A DNA stretch of 64,000 bases from Verrucomicrobiota bacterium. GTDB taxonomy: Bacteria > Verrucomicrobiota > Verrucomicrobiia > Limisphaerales > J093. The position numbers were made by a program, and so were the translations under genes. The stretch covers positions 128,514-192,513 of the forward strand of contig JAOSKK010000037.1 in assembly GCA_027493615.1 (NCBI GenBank), given 5' to 3'. Positions 58,721-64,000 of this stretch are shown piece by piece; position 1 is the stretch's first letter, and the number at the start of each line of letters is the position of its first letter. The notes beneath the pieces were generated by a model. It did not search any database and was not told where the DNA came from. It saw only the letters and a program-made list of their open reading frames with translations.

Positions 58721-61392
58721 TCACGGGAGGGCCTCGACCCGGAAGAACCGGTTCGGCTCTGGGGCTCGCGGCACCACCCAAGCCGCCGTACGCCCGTCCG
58801 CCACGATCGTTCCCAACCAGCCGTAAGGACCTCCGGCCATCGGCGCGGCCAGGACCCCGTAAGCGGTAGCCGGGTGGGCGGGCCAGGCCAACCGCCAGAA
58901 CTGCGCGTCCCACGGCATCAGTTCCACCAGCAGAGCGGTCTCGTTGCGCCGCGGGTCCGTCGCGAGAATCTGCTCGCGCAGGTTGGTCCACCCGTCCCCA
59001 TCGGGGTCCTCCCGCGGCCCGGCCCGAAGATCCCCGAAGTGCTGTCGCTCCCAGTCATCGTCCAACCCGTCTCGATCGGTATCGGTGATGGGCACACCGT
59101 GCACGGTGAGGTTGAGGGCGAGAACACGGCCGGTAACGCCGGGCCGCTGGTCGCTGACTTCCACCTGCCAATCCCCCGCGGTGCTCTCGTAGAAATGGTG
59201 GACGCTCGAGTAGGTCCAGTCGCTGAGGGAGGAGCGGAGATCCTGGTTGAAGTGCTGCAGCACACTGCGCGTGCCCGCCGGCGACACCAGCGTAATCCGC
59301 AAATCGCCGCGGCGGCCGTGAGAGGTCTGGACCCGCAGGGTGACGTGCTCGCAGAGCAGCGAAGCGCTCACCGCCAGGGTCTGCCTCACCCGCTCAAGGC
59401 TGACGCGCGCACGCACCCCAGGCATCCAGCTCAGGTAATCCCGCAGCGCCTCGCCGGACTGCCGGTCGATGAAGACGGCGGGGATCGGCGTGAAGTGCAC
59501 GTCGGCGCCGTTCAAGAACACGCGGTCCGTCGTGCCGCTGTAGTGGTACACGATGGCGAATGCCGCGCCGGCGGCGGCCGCGTTTGCCAGCTTGCGCGCC
59601 ACGGGCGTGGTGCCGTGCCGGATGAGCACCGCCTTGCCCCGCACGTCTTGCCGGATGGGGGCGAGGGCAAGATCGACATCCACCAAGGCCCGCAAGTCGG
59701 TGGGGTCATCCACCGCCAGGCCGTCCACCGGATACGCCGGGATGGACGCCAGCGCCGGGGGAAGCAGCGCCCCCGAGATCGTCACGCGCAAGCCGTCATC
59801 GGGAATGGCGACTGACAGCCGCCGCTCCACGGCGGCGGTCTCGAGAGGCGGCCGGTTGGGCCACTGCCGCGCCAACGCCACGGCGTCGCCCGCGTCCGGC
59901 ACACCGAAGCCGGTGTTGTCGCTGACGAGGAACCCGGCCCCGTTGGGGTGGACACTCGGGTCGGCGCCATCGAGTTGACGCGCCGAGTGGATGAGGACTT
60001 GCTGGACGTCGCGACAGGTGAGTTCCGGATTCACGGCGAGGAGCAGGGCGCAAAGGCCGGTGATCTGGGGCGTGGACCCGGACGTTCCTTCGAAGCCGGA
60101 GGTGCCCCAGGCGTAATCGCCGTCGCCGCCGAGAATCCCGGTGTTGTAGCCGAGGCTCCCGCGGCGGTCGGTCGTGGCCAGGCTCAGATAGTTCGTCGTC
60201 GTTCCATCGGGCGTCTGCGGCCGGCGATCGGCGCTGAACCCTGCCACGAGCACGCAGGCGCCGGGCGTGCTGTAGCTGGTGACCCGCCCGTTGTTCCGCA
60301 CGGCGCCCACCGTGATCACGCGGATGTCGTTGGCGTACCCGTCGTCATTAGCGTTGTTGAGCTCAAGCCGTTCATTCCCGGCGGCCCGCACCATGACCAC
60401 TCCCTTCCCGCCACGGCCGAACGCGAGGGCGTTTGAGATTCCCCGGGCCTCCTCGGGCAACGGCTCCAGCACCTCCCGGTCCGCGTTACCCCAACTGTGG
60501 TTCTGCACCGCCACGAGGTTCGAGGCATAGGCGAACATCCGGCCCGCCTGCAGCTCGTCCAGGAAGTTCCCCGACCCGCTGAACACCACCCAACTGGCCA
60601 ACCCCGCTGCCGGTGCCACGCCGCAGACGCCCCCGCCCGGAGCCGGCCGTGGCCGCGATGAGCCCACCCACCGCCGTCCCATGGAACGACCGGCTGTTGG
60701 GATGCAGCCCGGTGGCCTGGTTCTTGAAGAAGTCATAATGGGGGCGCCGGCGGTGTTCTCGCGCAGGTCCGGATGATCGGTCTCGAGGCCGTCATCGGCT
60801 GCGCCACCAGGACCCCGGCTCCCTGCGTCCACGCCCAGGCCGCCCGCGTGTTCAGGTCGAAGCCGAGGCGTTCGGCGGTGTTGGTGTCGCGGTTTTCGAG
60901 GTGCCATTGCTGGCCCCACAGCGCGTCGTCGGGCCGTGGTGCGAACCCGCCGTGCAATCGCGCGCCCTGCCGCCGGACAGGATGACTCCTCAGCACGCCT
61001 GCCTGCCCGGCCAGCGCCGCCGCCACGCGCACCGCACTCGCCGCGTCCACCGTTTCGAACACGTAGGTGCCCACACCGAGGGTCTCGCTGAGGCGGACGT
61101 TATGTCCCGCCACCAGCGTCTGCCACGCCTGGTTTGGAGCCACTTCGACCACCACCTGGCGTCCCACCTCCAGGGGCCGCGCCGATCCCTGGGTGCGCCG
61201 CGCCGGCAACCACTCCGGGCCTGCCCCCGCCAAGGCCCGCGCGGCCGGCAAGTCCACCGCGTACGACACGGCACCGCCGGCATCTCGGAACTCGAAGACC
61301 TGCTCCACCGCCCGGGCCGACAGCATCCCGGCCGCCGCCGCGAACCCCAGCCATGCCCCCGCTCCGATGGCAATCCGACGCTCCTCGTTCAT
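58721..61392 (-). CDS. secreted S8 subtilisin-like protease with PA and P domains, frameshifted
   Basis: About 890 residues. Signal peptide (AIGAGAWLGFAAAAGMLSA), a propeptide-like N-terminal domain, then the S8 catalytic domain. The triad is recoverable across frames: Asp in ADDGLETDHPDLRENTA, His in SFHGTAVGGLIAATAG (about 60680, third frame) and Ser in GTSGFEGTSGSTPQITGLCA. A protease-associated insert (VLIRHGTTPVARKLANAAAA), a proprotein-convertase P domain (RGDLRITLVSPAGTRSVLQH, WTYSSVHHFYESTAGDWQVE) and an EF-hand-like TDRDGLDDDWERQHFGD follow. The C-terminus is the usual PNRFFRVEALP-type tail. Shifts lie near 60790, 60700 and 60620. ATG 61392 overlaps the thiD stop (ATGA). Confidence 0.88.
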
Positions 61393-62189
61393 TCGCGCCA
61401 CCACGGGTTGAGGACGTCGTGCCCGGACGCACGCACGCTTTGCGCGATGGCCTGGGTGACATGGCGCTTGGCCATTTCGACTGCCGGCTTGAGTTCAAGC
61501 CCCAGGGCCAGGTAACCGGCGATAGCCGCCGAGTAGGTGCAGCCGGTGCCATGCGTCGAAACGGCAGGCACACGCGGCGCCTCGAGCATCCACTCCTCCC
61601 GCCCGTCAAAGAGGAAGTCCACGGCCTGGCTCAACCCCTGCAGGTGCCCGCCCTTCACGAGCGCCGCACAACCAAACCGGCGGTGAATCTCCCGAGCCGC
61701 CGCGCGCGCGTCCTCCGGTGTCCGGAGCGGTCGCCCCACGAGCAGCGCAGCTTCGTCGAGGTTCGGCGTGGTCAACAAGGCCTGCGGCAGCAGCGCCGTC
61801 TCGAGGACCCGCCGCGCCGACGCCTGCAGGAGCCGCGCGCCACTCGTCGCCACCATCACCGGGTCCACCACCAGCGGCGGGCGGGTGGCTGAGCGGAACC
61901 AGTCCGCCACCGCGCGGATGATGCCCTGGTTGAGGAGCATGCCGGTCTTGACGGCTCCGGGCTGAAACGCCGCGAAAACCGCCTGGATCTGCTCGCGCAC
62001 GATCGCCGGCCGACACGCCTGCACCGCCCGCACTTCCTGCGGGTTCTGCGCGGTAACGCACGTAAGCGCGCTGGTGCCGTGCACCCCCAACGCCCCAAAG
62101 GTCTTAAGGTCCGCTTGGATGCCGGCGCCCCCGCCGCTGTCCGAGCCGGCAATCGTCAACGCCACCGGCCATGCTTCACGATGAGCCAC
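61389..62189 (-). CDS. thiD: hydroxymethylpyrimidine/phosphomethylpyrimidine kinase
   Basis: 266 residues, intact. It phosphorylates HMP and HMP-phosphate in thiamine biosynthesis. Family motifs are present: [20 protein letters not shown] at the N-terminus, [52 protein letters not shown] and the anion-hole motif [19 protein letters not shown]. No other thiamine gene is nearby and I see no TPP riboswitch upstream. It overlaps the S8 protease gene by four bases, an unexpected pairing for a vitamin gene. Confidence 0.96.
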   Translation of the reverse strand: MAHREAWPVALTIAGSDSGGGAGIQADLKTFGALGVHGTSALTCVTAQNPQEVRAVQACRPAIVREQIQAVFAAFQPGAVKTGMLLNQGIIRAVADWFRSATRPPLVVDPVMVATSGARLLQASARRVLETALLPQALLTTPNLDEAALLVGRPLRTPEDARAAAREIHRRFGCAALVKGGHLQGLSQAVDFLFDGREEWMLEAPRVPAVSTHGTGCTYSAAIAGYLALGLELKPAVEMAKRHVTQAIAQSVRASGHDVLNPWWRE

Positions 62190-62219
62190 GCGGCCAATAT
62201 ACCGGAGCCACCCTGCTTG

Positions 62220-63347
62220 TCAGCCCGCGCCCCCCTCGTTCAACCGCTGCAGGATCTTCCGATGCCCCGCTGAGAACGCCCGCTCCTCGCAGGCGGCCCG
62301 ACTCAACCACCGTCCCTCGCTCAGCACCATGCGTTCGCCCCGCCCCAACTGCACCCGACACACCGCGAGGATGTACCGATGCCGCGTGATGCTCTGCCGC
62401 ACGGTCATCCAGGGCCTCACCTCCCGAACCGCGGGGCCGAGCAGCGCCCGCGCCGCCGCCAACGCCGATGCGTACCCATCCTGTTCAAGACCCGGGAACT
62501 CCCACAGATGCTCGTTCACCACGCCCGCCGGCCGTTGGCGCACCAGCCAATGCCCTCGCCGTTCACACACGAACACATACTCCCGCCGCTCGCTCGTCCG
62601 CTCCGACCGGTCCTTCACGGGCAACTGCCGGGTCAGGCCAAGCCGATGCGCCACACACGCCTTCCGCAGCGGGCACAGTTCACACCGCGGGTGCTGCGGC
62701 ACGCACACCAACGCGCCCAGTTCCATCAGCGCCTCGTTCAAAGCCCCGCAGGGCCGCTCCTTGACCCGTCGCTTCCGCCAACCGCGCGCTGCGCCCCAGG
62801 ATCCGGGCGACCGCCAACCCCGCGCCGCCTCCGCCAGTTCGGCCGCCACCGACCACAACCGCCGCTGCGTGGCAGGCCGCTGCACGCTTTGGCGCAACCC
62901 CAGCACCCGCGCCAAGACCCGCGTCACGTTGCCGTCCACCGCCGGCGTCGGCTGGTTGTAGGCCAGACTGCAGATCGCACCCGCCGTGTACCGCCCCACC
63001 CCGGGCAGGGCCAGGACGTCCTCGAACGATCGCGGAAAGCGCCCCTCCCGTTCTGCCACCAACACCCCGGCCGCCCGATGCAGGTTCCGCGCGCGCCGGT
63101 AATAACCCAGCCCTTCCCAAAGCTTGAGCACTCGCTCCAGCGGCGCTCCCGCCAACGCCGGCACGTCAGGCCACTCACGCATCCACCGTTTCCAGTATGG
63201 GATCACGGTCGTGACCTGGGTTTGCTGTAGCATCACTTCGGAAACCCAGAGGGCGTAGGGATCGCGCGTCCGCCGCCAGGGCAGGTCCCGGGCCTGCGCA
63301 GCAAACCAAAGAAGCAGCGGTCCGACGATGAAGCCATGCCTCGACAC
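62220..63347 (-). CDS. mutY: A/G-specific adenine DNA glycosylase
   Basis: About 375 residues from GTG 63347. It removes adenine opposite 8-oxoguanine. Conserved elements are PWRRTRDPYALWVSEVMLQQ with the catalytic Glu, the HhH motif LPGVGRYTAGAICSLAYNQ, the catalytic Asp in PAVDGNVTRVLARVLGL, four Cys of the [4Fe-4S] cluster (CVPQHPRCELCPLRKAC) and a C-terminal NUDIX-like domain (WLVRQRPAGVVNEHLWEFPG). Between SPGSW and LNEALMELGALVC is an extra basic stretch (GAARGWRKRRVKERPCGA) where relatives read directly SWNEALMELGA. It could be a small insertion or a pair of compensating indels. Longer upstream extensions look non-coding. Confidence 0.95.
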   Translation of the reverse strand: MSRHGFIVGPLLLWFAAQARDLPWRRTRDPYALWVSEVMLQQTQVTTVIPYWKRWMREWPDVPALAGAPLERVLKLWEGLGYYRRARNLHRAAGVLVAEREGRFPRSFEDVLALPGVGRYTAGAICSLAYNQPTPAVDGNVTRVLARVLGLRQSVQRPATQRRLWSVAAELAEAARGWRSPGSWGAARGWRKRRVKERPCGALNEALMELGALVCVPQHPRCELCPLRKACVAHRLGLTRQLPVKDRSERTSERREYVFVCERRGHWLVRQRPAGVVNEHLWEFPGLEQDGYASALAAARALLGPAVREVRPWMTVRQSITRHRYILAVCRVQLGRGERMVLSEGRWLSRAACEERAFSAGHRKILQRLNEGGAG

Positions 63348-63510
63348 CGGGGCAGCGTAGGGACCGTCTACGGGGTCCGCAAATCCCACCTCATCCGCTG
63401 ATCCACGGCCAACCGCCGACCGCCAACCCCGCCCGTCCAACGGAGCGCAGCCTAAATGCCTTGTCGCCATCCGCCCGTCCCTGGACACTCCCGCCGGCAT
63501 GCGATCCCCT

Positions 63511-64000
63511 ATGAACGCTCGCTTCATCTCCGCGCTGGCCGGCGTGGCCTTCCTTGCCAGCCTCGCCACCGCACAAACCCCCGATCCCGGCCTGACCCGC
63601 TTCTTCCAGGCTTACCTCGACGAGGCGTTTGCCATGCGCCCGCTGGACGCCACCCGCCTGGGTGATCACCGGTTCGACCGTCAACTCGAGGACCTCTCGG
63701 CTTCCGCCCGCGCCCGCTGGCAGGACCACACTCGGCGCACCCTGGCCGCGCTGCCAAGCGCCGTGGACTACGCGCGTCTCCCCCGACCCGACCAGATCGA
63801 CTACGAGATCCTGCGCCACGAGCTGGCAAAGTCCCTCTGGCTGTCGGAGAACACTGATCCCTTCGCCGACGATCCGCGCGTCTACAACGACTACATCAAC
63901 GACAGCATCTACCTCCTGCTCGCCCAATCCAGCCTTCCCGCCGAGACCAACATCGCCAACGCCATCGCCCGCCTCGCCCACATCCCCGCATCCTCGAAGC
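63511..64000 (+). CDS. DUF885-family secreted protein, 3'-truncated by the window edge
   Basis: Open from ATG 63511 (or 63499) to the last base. Signal peptide (MNARFISALAGVAFLASLATA) then FFQAYLDEAFAMRPLDATRL, GDHRFDRQLEDLSASARARW, DQIDYEILRHELAKSLW and TNIANAIARLAHIPA, the N-terminal helical part of DUF885 proteins. These are thought to be M32/M3-like metallopeptidase relatives, usually with an HExxH-type motif further C-terminal and outside this window. It is divergent from mutY with about 160 bp between. Confidence 0.88.
   Translation, partial: MNARFISALAGVAFLASLATAQTPDPGLTRFFQAYLDEAFAMRPLDATRLGDHRFDRQLEDLSASARARWQDHTRRTLAALPSAVDYARLPRPDQIDYEILRHELAKSLWLSENTDPFADDPRVYNDYINDSIYLLLAQSSLPAETNIANAIARLAHIPASSK

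Noticed and set aside
1-64000. Programmed ribosomal frameshifting or recoding as an explanation for the broken genes
   Set aside because: The breaks occur in unrelated housekeeping and secreted genes, in both directions, at simple G/C runs without conserved slippery heptamers.

Overview
The window is GC-rich (roughly two thirds G+C) DNA from an environmental bacterium that most resembles Verrucomicrobiota, probably the Limisphaerales/Pedosphaera side, though Planctomycetota are not formally excluded. The evidence is the gene families present. These are DUF1080 hydrolases, DUF1587/1592-type cytochromes with CxxCH motifs, a giant FG-GAP/ASPIC-UnbV protein, a PEP-CTERM protein, a CHRD protein, Ser/Thr kinases fused to WD40 propellers, and secreted proteins ending in a 'SSDLKTWTDLP...FYRL' type tail. 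I saw no tRNA, rRNA, CRISPR array or prophage.

Layout. 1-2917 (+): the end of a DUF6057-like membrane/TPR protein and a PD40/haem-motif protein. 2919-7745 (-): a catabolic run of DUF1080 protein, double-domain esterase, nitrilase and TPR protein. 7837-11506 (-): a giant secreted protein with a 723-bp internal duplication. 11615-13895: an insertion sequence whose transposase is a DruA (DUF4338) domain fused to an ISAs1-type DDE transposase. 14071-20289 (-): an FGE-like lipoprotein, a giant FG-GAP protein and an SdrD-B-like protein. 20587-29462: outer-membrane DUF481 protein, M16 peptidase, LOG protein, uvrA and a large TPR protein. 29638-36254: cytochrome protein, Crp/Fnr regulator, CHRD protein, a second DUF1080 protein, PEP-CTERM protein and a Tat-exported protein. 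36686-41420 (-): a decayed and a recoverable copy of a Ser/Thr kinase-WD40 gene. 41614-50636: small secreted proteins, a decayed antitoxin/PIN pair, an SLC13 permease, a GH116-like remnant, MATE exporter and XdhC. 51012-55743 (+): a three-subunit molybdenum hydroxylase operon and a Cys-rich small protein, which XdhC probably serves. 56035-58708: a MazF/RHH toxin-antitoxin operon, an FHA protein, an ECF sigma remnant and a shortened sialidase-like gene. 58721-64000: S8 protease, thiD, mutY and the start of a DUF885 gene.

Two themes cut across the window. First, many otherwise well-conserved genes are broken into two or more reading frames, and most breaks lie on short G/C homopolymers, usually of observed length five. 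This looks like uncorrected sequence error, so broken genes are annotated here as single loci with the shift positions given. True decay (deletions, nonsense changes, lost catalytic residues) is flagged separately. Second, at least four unrelated families of palindromic or inverted repeats of about 18-27 bp sit between genes. One copy supplies the last codons and stop of the MATE gene.

The most unusual system is the DruA-transposase fusion in its inverted-repeat-bounded element. Next come the esterase with a nucleophile-less second domain and the layered repeat families.
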